Shown here piece by piece: positions 1 to 26,700 of a stretch of 64,000 nucleotides of DNA. Origin of the DNA: Syngnathus acus (lineage: Eukaryota; Chordata; Actinopteri; Syngnathiformes; Syngnathidae). The notes under the pieces were generated by a model, which saw only the letters and a program-made list of their open reading frames with translations, was not told where the DNA came from and made no database searches. Each line of letters begins with the position of its first letter. Position 1 is the first letter of the stretch. A program made the position numbers and the translations under genes. Where the stretch lies: NCBI RefSeq assembly GCF_901709675.1, contig NC_051104.1, positions 5,191,501-5,255,500 on the forward strand, written 5' to 3'.

Positions 1-3000
1 TTGATATTCTAAATTCAGTTCATGACCACTGCGGATTGCAGACCATTAATGTCCATCGTTGCCTCAAGTACGCATTAAGTGTTCTGTATGCGGACGACCC
101 CTGAGCAAAGATATTGGAGTCCTCAGGGAAGAATAATTAATCCAAGAGACGATTGTGTTATATGATCAAACTAGCTAATCTTGGGATATGCAAGTTATGT
201 AACGATGCAATTAAAGCTGCACATGCGTGTGTATTCCTTTTTTGAAAAGGCATGCACCTTGGGTGTCATGTGCTGACCTCTACTTTATTTGGAGTCGAGC
301 AGTCAGCGCAGCAACTGGGCCCTGGCCTCCATTTTATCTGCTTGTGCGGCCCAATTTTTTTTAGTCCCTCATGAAAGCAGTGTTTTTACTTTGAACATTA
401 TTGACCATCAATCAATTTTCATTGTTGTTTTTTTTAATCACTATAAAATGTCAAAGAAAACAAAAATAATTGCTAAATAAACAATAATCGGGGGGGAAAT
501 TTATTTAATACACAAATAAAATTGTATCTGTTTAATCGATTAATCGATGGAAAAATCGATAGAATAATCGTTTCTAAAAATATTCGATAGCTCTACTCTC
601 ATCCAATGATCAAAGACATTTTAATGTTTGAAAATTGATTCATGAGGTGGGGCCATTGTGAAAACAGATGGTCGGTGTACTTTGTTCGTTTGAAGTAATA
701 TAAGAATGCTAATTAGATCAGAATGCTGGTAATCAGTGTAAACATTTGGCAGCGGCCAAAGTTGTAATATATCCTCACACACAATAATTCTTCTGGATCA
801 CAATCTTATTATAGTGCCACCAAACCAGAGGGAGAGAGAGGGTATAAAATAAGGTATAAATACACTGTCCCGTAATAACTGCAAACGTGATTAATCCTTT
901 CAGGCTTTGTACAGTTTGCAGCATGTCGAAATAGAAATTCAAAATAGGAGCAGTAAGAGTTCCCAGGCCATTTCGTCAGTCAGTATCAGATGTCAGAAAT
1001 GTGTAGAGACGCGTCTCATGTTCTGCTTGTGTCTGGATGAAGAGGTAGTAAGTCTGGAGCTGCTCAAATGGGTGTGGTGAAGTCAGATCACCATCAGCTG
1101 GGATAGGTTCCAGCTCAAGCACGACACTGAAAAGACTTTTCGCTGATCATTTGTGTAAATATACATATAATTTACCATGGCTAAACACTTATAAGTAAAC
1201 AGTGTGTTGGTTGTTTTTGCAAGAAGAGAACTGGCAGTTGTCTATTTGGCTTGTTATGCTTGTATACAAGCTCCTTTTTCATTAGCCATCCGTGGAACTT
1301 TTTTTTTTTTCTAGCTCAACTAAAAGGCTCAGTCACCTTTTCCCAGTCTGGGATTTGGAAACTCTGACAGTGTCTACTGTTATGCCATGTAAAGTCTGTC
1401 AGGGCTGGAAGATCTTTAGATTCTCCAAGTCTGGCGTGCAGATATATCATGTGCTCTATATGCCTAGTAGGTTTCCTGTTAGGCTAGTCAGCCCACAAAT
1501 TATTTTCTTTATATAGTCATGTCATAGTGAGAGTGCAGGTTGCAGTATTTCCACGAGTGTTCACAAGAGGGCAACAAAGTATCATACTAGCTAAACAGCA
1601 TGGCGCATGAGATAATCACAGCAGAAGCTCAAGAATTGGAATTTAAATTTCAACTAGCACGTTAAATGATTTTAGAATCAACTATGATGTTAGACCAAAT
1701 GATATTTATAAAATCTCCTTCTCTTGGGCAAAGATTGGTAATTTAAGTAATAGGCCTCTAAAATCAAAACTAATTAATTTTAGCCTTTGTATTCATACCA
1801 TCTTAACCTTTCTATACTAAATAAATATTCCAGACACGATGACACAAATTTAGAAGATGACCGACTGGCTGACACATAAAAGTACACGACTGCTATGTTG
1901 TAACCTCATTTCTAAATATAGATTTTGTTCCCCCTGGCCTTGCCGTATTGACTGAGTAGAGGTAGTCGGAGTGTCTGGCCACTTAGACAGTTACAGCACG
2001 ACTCATATGAGGTAAGTGCTGTCCAGAGATGAAACAGACATCATGGAAATTAGCAATATATTTGCAAAATCATTTCCAGATGCCCCGTCCATACAAATGT
2101 TGAAGTCCTTTGTGAGCCTATTTGTGCCTTTAGTAAATCTCTGCCTGTTGATTTATGGCTTAAGTCTTAAAAGCTTTGTAATGTGCTGAAATACCATCGA
2201 CTTCACTGAAGAGGAAGACTGAGTAGGAAGCAAGACTGAAGAGGAAGCAATTTTCGGAATAAACATGTCGGATCGTCTAATCCTCGGTCTCCGGTCATTT
2301 CGAACAAAGAAGTGGGATTAACTGTAAATTTATCACTTCCAGTCTGCTAATTTCCTTCGCTAGTTTTTGTAGCTTCCACCCTTCTGTTGGCTTCATCGAT
2401 CTAATAAGTCATCATCCTCAGGGAATAAGGAGGAAAAGGGCGTTGCTTGTTCCTGATGTCCAACTTCAGCCAAAAGCAAAAATCTATTTTTCCACTCTTT
2501 CACATGACATACCTTAAGCTGGTTTGTATCACACAATGTTTTTTGGTTACTTAATGGGGAAACTCAAGATAAAAAAAAAATATCTCACTCTGTACCCTTA
2601 AGCAAATGTGTGATTGTCAGCTGATGACTTTTAATCTGAGCATACCAAGCAACACGGCCAGATGAAATAGAGAAATTACAGGTGGAATCAACATTTGACC
2701 TCCACACGTTTTAGCACAAATGTAGTTTGCGGGCTTCCTAATTGGAAAGCGGTCTAGGAAATGGATAGATGCATTAACTTCTAGCCATGATCATTAGAAC
2801 CACTTAAATTGACCCAACCCGCCATTTTAATCCATGTGGAGTCAAATAACACTGCATAGGAAGTGAGGAAACATTATCTTCAATGTGTGTCCGTCCTTGT
2901 GAAGGAAATCTCCCACTGTGGAACACTCTGGACTTTCTTCTCTGTGAACAAAAGCTGACATTACTGGCTGTTGCCCTCAGGCACAGGAAAAAAAAAAAAA

Positions 3001-3140
3001 AAAATCACAGACATGCTCCCATACACACATGCGTTTCATGTTTTTTTTTGCTTGTGTTTAGGTACTGCCCCCTATAGGGGCGGGGTCAATCCTGGTCTTC
3101 CTTATTTGGATAAAGGGGTTGTGGATTTCACGGTACAGAG
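1..3140. other. AT-rich 5' flank, no gene seen
   Basis: No reading frame here has a recognisable protein or a convincing exon chain. Visible content is simple T and A runs, an ATCGAT-rich stretch near 525-600, and two fragments (about 1090-1125 and 2745-2775) that resemble the ends of a fish-wide dispersed repeat, with 'cagctgggataggttccagc' and 'aaatggatagatg' signatures. The slc12a7 promoter and any upstream untranslated exon probably lie in the last few hundred bases, but I cannot place a transcription start. I see nothing else to annotate. Confidence 0.6.
523..600. repeat. ATCGAT-rich dispersed repeat fragment
   Basis: Closely spaced 'atcgat/aatcgat' words are followed by 'aaaaatattcgatagct'. 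A reverse-orientation relative lies at about 25621-25685 ('gggctgtcaccatcaaaaat' followed by AATATTCTATTATTCC words). This looks like the end of a short non-autonomous DNA element common in fish genomes. The family is not identified. Confidence 0.35.
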
Positions 3141-3336
3141 CAGTCTCCTAGTGATAGACGCAAAACTTTTGAAGAAACCTTAGTGTAATCAAGCTGGGAA
3201 AAAAACATTGAAAGGAAAAAAGAAAAGGTCAAAGTGAAAACAGCTGGACGGTTGAAGGGAGTGGACCAGCGAGACGCAGAGACGGAGATAAGGCTGTGGC
3301 AACAGGGAGACATTGAGAGGAAGCACATGGTGTAAA

Positions 3337-17608
<14,272 letters not shown>

Positions 17609-20459
17609 AGAGAGTGGGTAGGAAAAAAACAAAGCTCCCACCCCATTTTGTATATTATGGGCCGCCCCGCCTTGGATATAAATCACCAGGCGTTTATTTT
17701 GAAAAGGAGGACGCTTAATCGGGTTAAGATGGAATGGCGGAATCACTAGGGATGGATGGCTAGTCAGCAGGTCCTTGGGAACGGAGATGTTGTGGGCTCA
17801 TGAGCGAGCGAGCGCAGTGCGCAAAAAAAAATAGAGCATAGACACTTTATCTTTTTCACTCAACTCATGACGAGGTCATTTTGTTTTTTTCAACTTCTTT
17901 CCCTCGTTGTTGTCATGTCGTCAACACTCGATGTTGACTGTGATGTTGATCCTTGGAGTGACTTTTACTCCGGGAGGCACAAGAGAATTTTGTGTGCTTG
18001 GTGAAATGAAGCTTCATGCTGCAAGCTCTGATTGGTGACCCCGCCCGCCCTTTGCTGGCTTTTGTAAGTTATACATACGCAAACAAACTCAGTTAGAGCT
18101 TCTATTCCTTTATTGGATGATGTCATCATTGGCTTTGACTGCATTTTAAACAAAAGCACAAATTGCATCGTACACTGACAAACTTTTGCACTAACTGTAA
18201 TCTTTAAAGTGTGCGTTGTGGCTAGCTCACGTCAAATCGACACTATTTACCGCTCGTGTAATATTTTTTGGTGCAATTAAATTGTTAGTTAATCAAGCTT
18301 TGAGCACCCGACTGAATTAGCATTGTTTAGCTCAGTAGACGTAAGAGCAAGTGCCAAAATAATTTGAAAAGAAACTGTGGAAGTCTTAATGTTTCGCCCT
18401 CCCCCAGTCATAAAAATCCATTTATTCTAAAAGTGTTACTCAGCAAATGCAGCTCTCAAAACAAAAGAAAAATACTCCCATGTCATTTATCCCTCCGCAG
18501 TTTCTATCAATTAGCAGTATTTTTTTTTTATTATGAAAGTAATAAAAGTTGTACTTTCCTGCAGATGTTGGCTTGAAAATGTTCAACTTTGTCCAGTGAT
18601 CATTATCACATCTTTGTATGTTTTATTGTGTTTTGTTCGGTTGTTATCGTAATGGTCTAGCCGTAGTTTTTTCTTACGTGAACTGAACTTCTGTTACTTT
18701 GTGTGTCTGTTGATTTTTATCAAAAGTGGCAGGAAGAGGAAGTGTGTGTAAATGAAGACAGCTCCATTTTGCAGTACGGCTTTTAGTTTTTTGTTGTTTT
18801 TTTAACCCACCAGAAAGGCAACCTTCACTTTTGAAGTAAACAGGGTACATGGTGTTGATTTTGACATTGTTACAGTCTTTCTTTGTCCTGATTAACCTCA
18901 AAGAACATTTCTAGTTTTGGAAAATTAAAAATCACTTTATCAATGTTTATTTTTGTTTTTAATTCCATTACTGAGATCAGTGGCACTCACATGTGATCAT
19001 ATCACTTACCTTGATGGTGCAAAAGTTCAACGGGGTGGCAAAGTTGCATTTCACAAGCGAAGAGAGAACTGGGAGGCGACTGGAGAATGTTATCTACCTC
19101 AAAGGTGTCAAGAAGGCTTGAAGATAAAAAGAAAATATGTGGAAACACATTGCAGTTTTACTAAGGAGCGAAAAACGGAAGAAGAAGAAAAAAAAGCCTC
19201 GGTTGTGTGAGGCGAGTGGCAGAATTGTGTGTTTGTGTGCGTGTATATGTGTGTTCTGAGAAGTGAAGAAACTGGAACAGGAACTCACTTTGTGGGAGCA
19301 CACGTAGAAACGGTAGCCCTGTAAATTATATTTGTGCCTCTCTGAGTAACTATTAAAAGTGCTGAAATAAATCTGTCAAGTTGTCTGTGGTTTATTCTGC
19401 ATGAGGTGCAAAGAAATAAAATGGACACTTGTTTGAAAAGCATAAAAAAAAAACAGAACTGGCACATGAGGTGCAGGGAGTAAAACATTGATCATTGAAA
19501 TTATAAATAAGGGTATTGCAACAGTCGATGTTCCTTGCTGTTTTCCATTCGTCCACTAGAGAGCAGCATTGTGTACAAGTAGTTTTGCTTTTGTGTCAAT
19601 TGTTTTTGCACTTAGATTGTTGACCAAATCAATAGGGTCCCTGGGTGGCTAAATTGTTTAAAATTGGAAAACTAAAACGCACACAGAAGCTTGATTATGC
19701 ATTGTTGTAACTGTTGATATTTTCATTAATGAATCACAAGTGAATCATTGGGCAGGTGTTTGGCACAGTAATATCAATAAATAAAAACGTTCAACTATTT
19801 TACTGGAAATAGATTCATAGGTAGGCTTAATAGATAGCAAAAATGGTAAGTCCTTAATTTGCGCTTTTCAAGTGGTTTATTTTATCAGGAAGCTGAAGGG
19901 TTAAAACAGAAGCGGCGGCGTAAGGTGTCAAGTACGCATAAACGGGAACTCAAAAGGACGGTCTCAAAAAGTAAAAGAAAAGATAATTCTACTTCCGCCA
20001 TTAGTCCAGTAATCTCACTTCAGATCAATTTTGATGTCTAAGGTGTCTAACATAAGTATTTTATTATTTCTATTGTACATGTTGCGTTGTTTGGCAAAAT
20101 CATATTTATACTCAAGCAGCTGGGGGAAAAATACATTAAAAGCTGTATGCTGACGAATCAAGAACAAAGTTAACTATATAATAAAATAATATTAACTTTT
20201 TGGAGGTAATATGTGTAATAGAGCTGCATTGATTTGAGTGAGAGGAGCGAGCAGAAAATCTGCTTCAATTCTGGAAAGATGTTTATTCTGAAAGGGCAGC
20301 ACCAGCAAATTCCGTTAAGTAAAGTATACTTGATGATCATTTCAAAGCCGCAACATCGCTCTCCTGCTACTTACCTACCTCCGCCTCTTCTGAATGATCC
20401 TTTTAAGGAGAAGACGCTCGATTACATCACAATTACGACATATTTGACGACTTTGCATT
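17609..20459 (+). other. slc12a7 3' UTR and slc12a7-gfod1 intergenic DNA
   Basis: No exon is recognised here. AATAAA hexamers occur at 18541-18546 and 19366-19371, the latter followed by a T/GT-rich stretch, so the slc12a7 3' UTR probably ends near 18560 or 19390. The remainder is AT-rich intergenic DNA. Reading frames such as the one at 19859-20041 are lysine-rich, unrelated to anything I recognise, and are treated as chance. Confidence 0.55.
19366..19371 (+). terminator. slc12a7: candidate poly(A) signal of slc12a7
   Basis: AATAAA is followed within 30 nt by the GT/T-rich 'ttgtctgtggttt' downstream element, about 1.76 kb after the stop codon. An alternative AATAAA at 18541 would give a 0.95-kb 3' UTR. 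Confidence 0.4.
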
Positions 20460-20759
20460 CCGCTTCATTGTGCGTTTTGGGTGACAAGGTGGAAGCAGTC
20501 TGGTGCGAGTCCGTCGGACGGACGCGCTTATCGCCGCAGTGGTGCGTTTCTATTTTGACACCACGCGAGGACGTGCGGACTGGTGGTTTTTTATCGACTG
20601 GTTTATTTCCAGCCGGATATTTATCGTGATTGATTAATCCGCCGATCTGGTATCCGGCGGGGCAATGCAGCACGGCGACGGGTGCTTATCTGCAGGTGGA
20701 TGGCCAACCTGACGCAAAGCCTCTGCAGAAGCACAGCCGGATCTTTTTAAAGCCGAATC
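20460..20759 (+). promoter_or_regulatory. gfod1: CpG-rich 5' UTR and promoter region of gfod1
   Basis: Base composition changes sharply from AT-rich to CpG-rich here ('cgagtccgtcggacggacgc', 'tatcgccgcagtggtgcg'), continuing through exon 1 and into the first 80 nt of the intron. This is the usual look of a vertebrate CpG-island promoter. No TATA box or defined start can be assigned. Confidence 0.5.
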
Positions 20760-23700
20760 ATGCTTCCAGGGGTAGGCGTGTTCGGCACCAGCCTGACCAC
20801 CAGGGTGATCATCCCGCTGTTGAAGAATGAGGGATTCGCCGTTAAAGCGCTTTGGGGCCGCACGCAGGAGGAGGCGGAGGAGCTTGCAAAGGAGATGGAC
20901 GTCCCGTTTTACACCAACAGGATCGACGACGTGCTGCTGCACCAGGACGTGGATCTGGTTTGCATCAACCTGCCTCCGCCTCTGACGCGGCAGATCGCCG
21001 TCAAAACCTTGGGTGAGTGGCCGGGAGGGGATGCTGAGGGGCGGGGGGGAGGAGGATGCTACTGCCGCTGCTGTTGCCGCTGCCGGGGGGGTTGATTGAT
21101 GCAACCACCCTGCAGCTTTCACTCAGCTTGTCCAGAAAGGTGTGGCTAGGATAACGTTTGATATAGAAATGTTCTGTCATCTCTTGACATGCTCCAGCAG
21201 AAGAATGTCAACTGACATCCACAGAAGAATTTGGCCTACTAACACTAGTTGTTGCATTTTGAATTATGCAGATTCATAATCAGCAACACAACATTTCTGA
21301 ATGGAGTTGCCACTTTTACTTTGTGCAACAACATGCAATGCGGGTGTACTGAAAGTGATGCAGCGTAATTAAGAAGAGGCAGAGAAGGTCCCCAACTGTT
21401 CTCCAATAATAGTCATCCTTCTCACAAAACAGAAAATATGATAATCGTGAATAGTTTTTATCATGTGTGTGTTGTCATATGAAGGGCACTCATGAAATAC
21501 ATCTTGTGACTGCAGCCAATGTGAAAATTACCCAGCTCCTTTAAATCAGATGACTTTGTTTGGACACACACGCACACACACAGTCAGGCATGTGATTTCA
21601 GCATGAACTGCAAGTCATGTTGGCTGCGTAATTTGGAAATTCAATTTAGATCAGCGGCAGCATGAGAGTGTTTGCAAGTTTCTTTAAAAAAAAAAAAAAA
21701 AAAAAAAGGTTCCGCTTTGGCACTTGGTGCATTCCCACACTGAAGCCTTGTTGACTTGAGTTAAACACTGCCGAGTGCCAACACAAGTGACGTAGAATAG
21801 GCCCGGCGTATCCCGTCGCTACACTTAGGTCAATATCTTCAGTGCATTAAATCACATCCTGGCTAGACTAACATCTGCTCATGCCAACACAACATAAAAT
21901 GAGATTTATTGGGTGTCATTATGGGGATTCTTACTGATACTGTGTTGCGCAACCTTGCTGATCATGAGCCAGATTATCAGTCATCTCTGTGAACTTGAGT
22001 CAAACAGCAACATGTGTATAGCTGCTTGTCAATGGCCATTCTTTTCCTTCACTTCCTCCCTGCTCATTTCCTCGCAGCTTTTTTTGGGAAAGTACCCCCC
22101 CCCCCCCCCCACGGAAAGCCTGTCCAGTCCTCTTTACATTTTGTAGGATAACAAAATCATGTTCAGGGGTCAGACCTAGAGTTCATCGTTTATTGGGCCA
22201 TCAGAGGAGGTGACCAACGTGTTCCACACGATGTTCAAGTTCTACTGGGCTGGGTTTCTCCTCTTAACAAACCGGTCGATCTTGTCCATCAACATCTCTC
22301 CTTCCATTGAGATTTCTTTGACTGTTTTAATTCTCTCTCCTCATTACTATGACATTCCTGGAAGCTCTGATGTCACACAAGCTTTTTGTGCGGGTTCAAA
22401 GATTAACCTTAGAAAATATATGTGAGTTGGTTGTATTTTGGAATCGGAGTACTGAAGTGTAACACACAGAAGAAAAAAGAAGTGTCAGGTGTTGTTTCTG
22501 CCGTTTTGATTCTGCGGGCTGAAGGAGGAAGTAGCGTGGCCTTTAAGTGGTGTGTGTGTAATAGTAAGCAACAGACTTTTCCACAACACTCATTCATTCA
22601 GTCATTCCATAGCCTGAAACATTTCCAGAATTGTGTCATTTGAGAAATTGTGAGGATAAATGTAGCAATTCTGCTCAGTGAACTCACCACTAAGCTGCAT
22701 CCATTAATTTGAATGCGTCAGGGGCAGAAAGCACTTCCGCTAACCTTTCTAAATGATTAACGCATGATTCACCTCTTTGTCATGTATTAATGGAAAGGAA
22801 TCAAATAAATTGAGTAAATGAGGCAGATTATTGCTTTGCTTCGACTTAAAAAAAAAAAAGTATGGCTGATTTTGTTAAACACATAATGCTACTTTCCCAA
22901 AAAGCTGTTTCTGTTTGACATGCAAATGTTTATACACACTATCCGCTCAAAGACACCTGCTCTGAAGACTACCCAAAGAGCTATTTATAATCTGGCCGCA
23001 AAGGCCAAGGAGGTGTCATCATAAATACGCGTCCTGACTGCAGATGGTGTTGTGCAATCACACTTCCGACCGGTGATGAGGTCGTTGGCAGAGAATTGAA
23101 ACTCTTTTACACACGGTGAATTCACATACAGTGGAATTTCCCAGTATACCCTTTACATTGTATTTTATTTTTTATTATTTTTTATTTTATTCTATTATAT
23201 TTCATTTTATTTTGTTATTTAATTTCAATTCACACCAAAACATACAGTGGAATTTCCCATGTTTATTTGCCTGACTTTAACATTTACCAGTAATTTCATT
23301 TTGAGGATTTTAACTCAAAGCAAAGGAGGAGACTAGCTAGCGGTAGTAATGTAAATTTCTCACTGGCTCACTCACGTTCATGTTCTCCGAGTCGTCTATT
23401 TTCATGCTAATGGCTGCTCTGGGAGCATGCTCGCCAAAGAGCCCCAGAGACGGAGAAAATGATGATGGAGTGACAACGAGTAGCAAAGAGGAGAAAGCGT
23501 TGGCTTCCTGTGAAATTGCTTTTGTCCGTTTGATGAATGGCTGAGCAGGGGCTGCTCTTTCAGGCAGCCTGACAAGTGAACATTCTTGTATGAAGTAGAA
23601 AACCTCCCGATGGCCGCCCCCTCTAAGCTTTGCCTTTCTTTACCGTGGAGCTACGAGAAGGAAATGTTAGGTATGGTGGTGAACTTGGGGCTTTTCTGGT

Positions 23701-26700
23701 TGAGGGATCTCATTGTGCTACTAAATACTGAGTCTGAGGGTCCAACAGGGAGAGTGTGTGTTTTTTATGGAACCATTAGGATTGTAGTTCATAATCTGAT
23801 CACAGATCGCCAAGGTCACTTGAGTTGCTTTCAACTTATTTCTAACAGAACAACACTCGAAATGTAAGGCAAAGTTTTTTTTTATTTGGCCACGTTGGGC
23901 TGGAAGGACAATTCGTGTTACACGAGTGAAGAAAACAAAAATCATTTTTAGAATTGGTCTGTGCGAAGTAAAGCTTTCCATCCACGACAGGAAATTGTAT
24001 CTGAGGCCCGTTTCATTTCCTCTACGGTGATGAAAACTTTTTTCATTCAAGATAACCTCTCATACCTAACATGGAGAGAAGAGACGGAGAATTCATATCT
24101 CTTTCCGTCCTCCTTCTCGTGCATGAGTCAAGCTTTGGTGTTGTTCTGTCTGGCCGTGAATAAATTCCAGCTGCCTGCCATGACTCAACTACACAGTCAT
24201 TGTCTGGACTTCTATTGTGTAAGATAAGAAACAAAAACATCTGAACCAAAAAGTCAAGTCGAGATTCACAAGACTGAACCCTCAGTCTTGCACTTTTATA
24301 TCAGGCAAATAAAGTATGTACAGTATTGCTACGGCTATCTCTCCACAAACAGAATATAAATAGAGTGTATTTATTTTTCTTACTGGGGGGTGGGTGGAAA
24401 TTTAGGGGGAAAAAAAATCCTGGAAAAATCTGAAAATACCAAGCATATTTCAGGGGAGGCAATGCCCACAAGGGCCCCCTTCTAACTCCGCCAGTGCTAC
24501 GACGCTACCCAAGGCGTTCCATCACCATGACAACACTCCAGATTTAACCAAGCAGCAATTTGTGCTCTCCTCTTTGCAAAAGTTCATCTGTCAGAAATGA
24601 GCCTCACGTCAAGCTATCTAGGACAGGCGCCACGGGCCCCATGGTGAAGATGTCACGCAGCTTCTCTAGGATGTTCACGGTTATTAGTTTACTGTGATTG
24701 GTGATGCTGGCTTGTCGTCTTTAATCACCATATCAGATTGGGTCTGTTTTCTTCGGTGTCACATCAGCGTTGGGTCTCAAGGATGATTTTATGTTAAATT
24801 AATTCAATTTAGCTTCTGAATGAATCACTCAGAACCTAAAGAAACGCAATTGGTTGTTCAGCTCCTTTCCAAATTGGTTTTGCATTGGAACGATTGGGGC
24901 ATTTCTTCTTCTGTTATCTGTTAAGTCAGGTGAATAAATTGAAATTCATTCCGGTGTGCTGAACTCATTGATTTTACTCACAAGTTAGATTCTTTGACCT
25001 CAACCAGTGCTCTGAAATATAATTGGCTAACTGAGCTGTGTATTGATAATTTCATGGCACTGTCTCTGGTGCTGAAGTAAGGAATTGTCAATGCATGTTT
25101 AATTCTTCTTGTGACTACTCATGCACAAGATTGACTATTTCAAAGGCACATTTTATGATCACACATTTTGTCAAAACCAATTATTATTTGTGGTCTTGCT
25201 TTGACTCTATCATTTCGATTTGTCTTTCAGTTTCTATTCTCCCTCAATTAAATGGTACTGTAATTATCGAGACTCAAGGGACACACTGTGTTCCAATTAA
25301 TGAATCAGCACATCAATCTCCACCAACAATTATGCAAATTTGCCTCGGTCATATTTAATTTGCAAGAAGAAAAAAGAAAACAAGATGCCGGCGTGTGTCA
25401 TTTTGTTATGCTCGGCCTCAACCCGATAAAGGCGCACGAATGCGATCATAACATATTTCACTGATATGTCGAAGGCAGCATGCTGATTAGGCTGCAGTTC
25501 AGAATGTTCGTGTCTGTGCGAGAGTGATTACAAAGCAGGACTTGCAGCCCGGCAGTTAATTAAACCCCAGGCGGATTCAAGACCGCAGGGGGTTCCAAGC
25601 CGATAACACACTGCATGAAATATAGGGCTGTCACCATCAAAAATTTTTAGAATCAAATATTCTATTATTCCATCGTATTAATTGAAGGGTTCAACCTTCC
25701 CTTCCTGCCTAGCAACCCAGGTGGTCTGGATGGAAGCCTGCAGAGTCAGCCTTTATTTGGAATGACGCAGCTGCTCTCCCTTGTGATTTGGAATCTGCAG
25801 CTTCCTTTGAAACAAGCGCTCTCAGTCTTCCCTGCTGCTTACTTGGCACCAATTTAAAAATGTTGCATGTAAAACCTAAGAGTAGATCAAAAGCTGATTT
25901 TTTTTTTGTTTGACTTAATTTGAGCAATATGTAAACTCCATCATCATATTTCCTTGTAATTGCTTATCCTCGTTATGCTAATATAATATTTTTCCATTTC
26001 TGTGAGTCATTCAAGTCTCTCCTTGTTGTGCAGTTTACAGTACGTCCTGTCTCTAAATTATTAATGATAAGGGACCGAGCTGTAGTGCTTAGTTTTTTTT
26101 TCTGCTCCATTACGATTCTCCCGCTGCATCACTTTGGCTATCACCCCGTTAAGCTACTTTGAAATGTCACGTTGCGTCAGCATATCAAACACACCCTGAC
26201 AGAAATTCAGTAGTGAGGTGTAAAAATCTTTTGACATGTATCAGGACACAATTCTCATTGCTTTCTGTTTTTGGGGTTTATAAAAAAATAAATAAAATTG
26301 AATCACTCAAATGAATGCATCTTTTAGTGCTTTGCTAACCAACAGGAATAGATAAAGCACACAGACGTGTGTATTTTGTGTGTCTGCGAGGGTTGGGTGG
26401 TGCTTGCTGGGTCGGTTCGCCCTCTGAATATCTCAGATCTGGGTCAAAGGGATTACTTTCCATTCTTCTAATGACAGATTAGAATGGGAAGTTTCACTTT
26501 CACAACTAGCACCCATGCCCCGCCCCCAAACTGAGAATCAGCTCCTGGTGTTTGATGCACACACACAAATGAAAACCCAACCAAGCTCACCAAAAGTCTG
26601 AAAATTGTCAACCAAAATTGAAGTCTTTGGTTCATTTGTTTGCAGGTATCGGAAAGAACGTGATTTGTGATAGGACAGCCACGCCTTTGGATGCCTTCCG

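Larger units (their letters stand above)
21013..26645 (+). other. gfod1 intron 1
   Basis: This 5.6-kb GT-AG intron holds no embedded gene that I can support. It contains an A22 run (21686-21707), a C16 run (22095-22110), a MEF2-like word CTATTTATAA (22981-22990) within an unusually complex, balanced-composition block (about 22960-23100), and another complex block at about 25420-25615. Either block could be a conserved regulatory element, but that needs alignment to other fish. Confidence 0.6.

Noticed and set aside
24269-24290. Perfect 9-bp hairpin (CAAGACTGA...TCAGTCTTG) followed by T-rich sequence
   Set aside because: It resembles a bacterial terminator, but it lies in a vertebrate intron and a chance hairpin of this size is expected in 64 kb.
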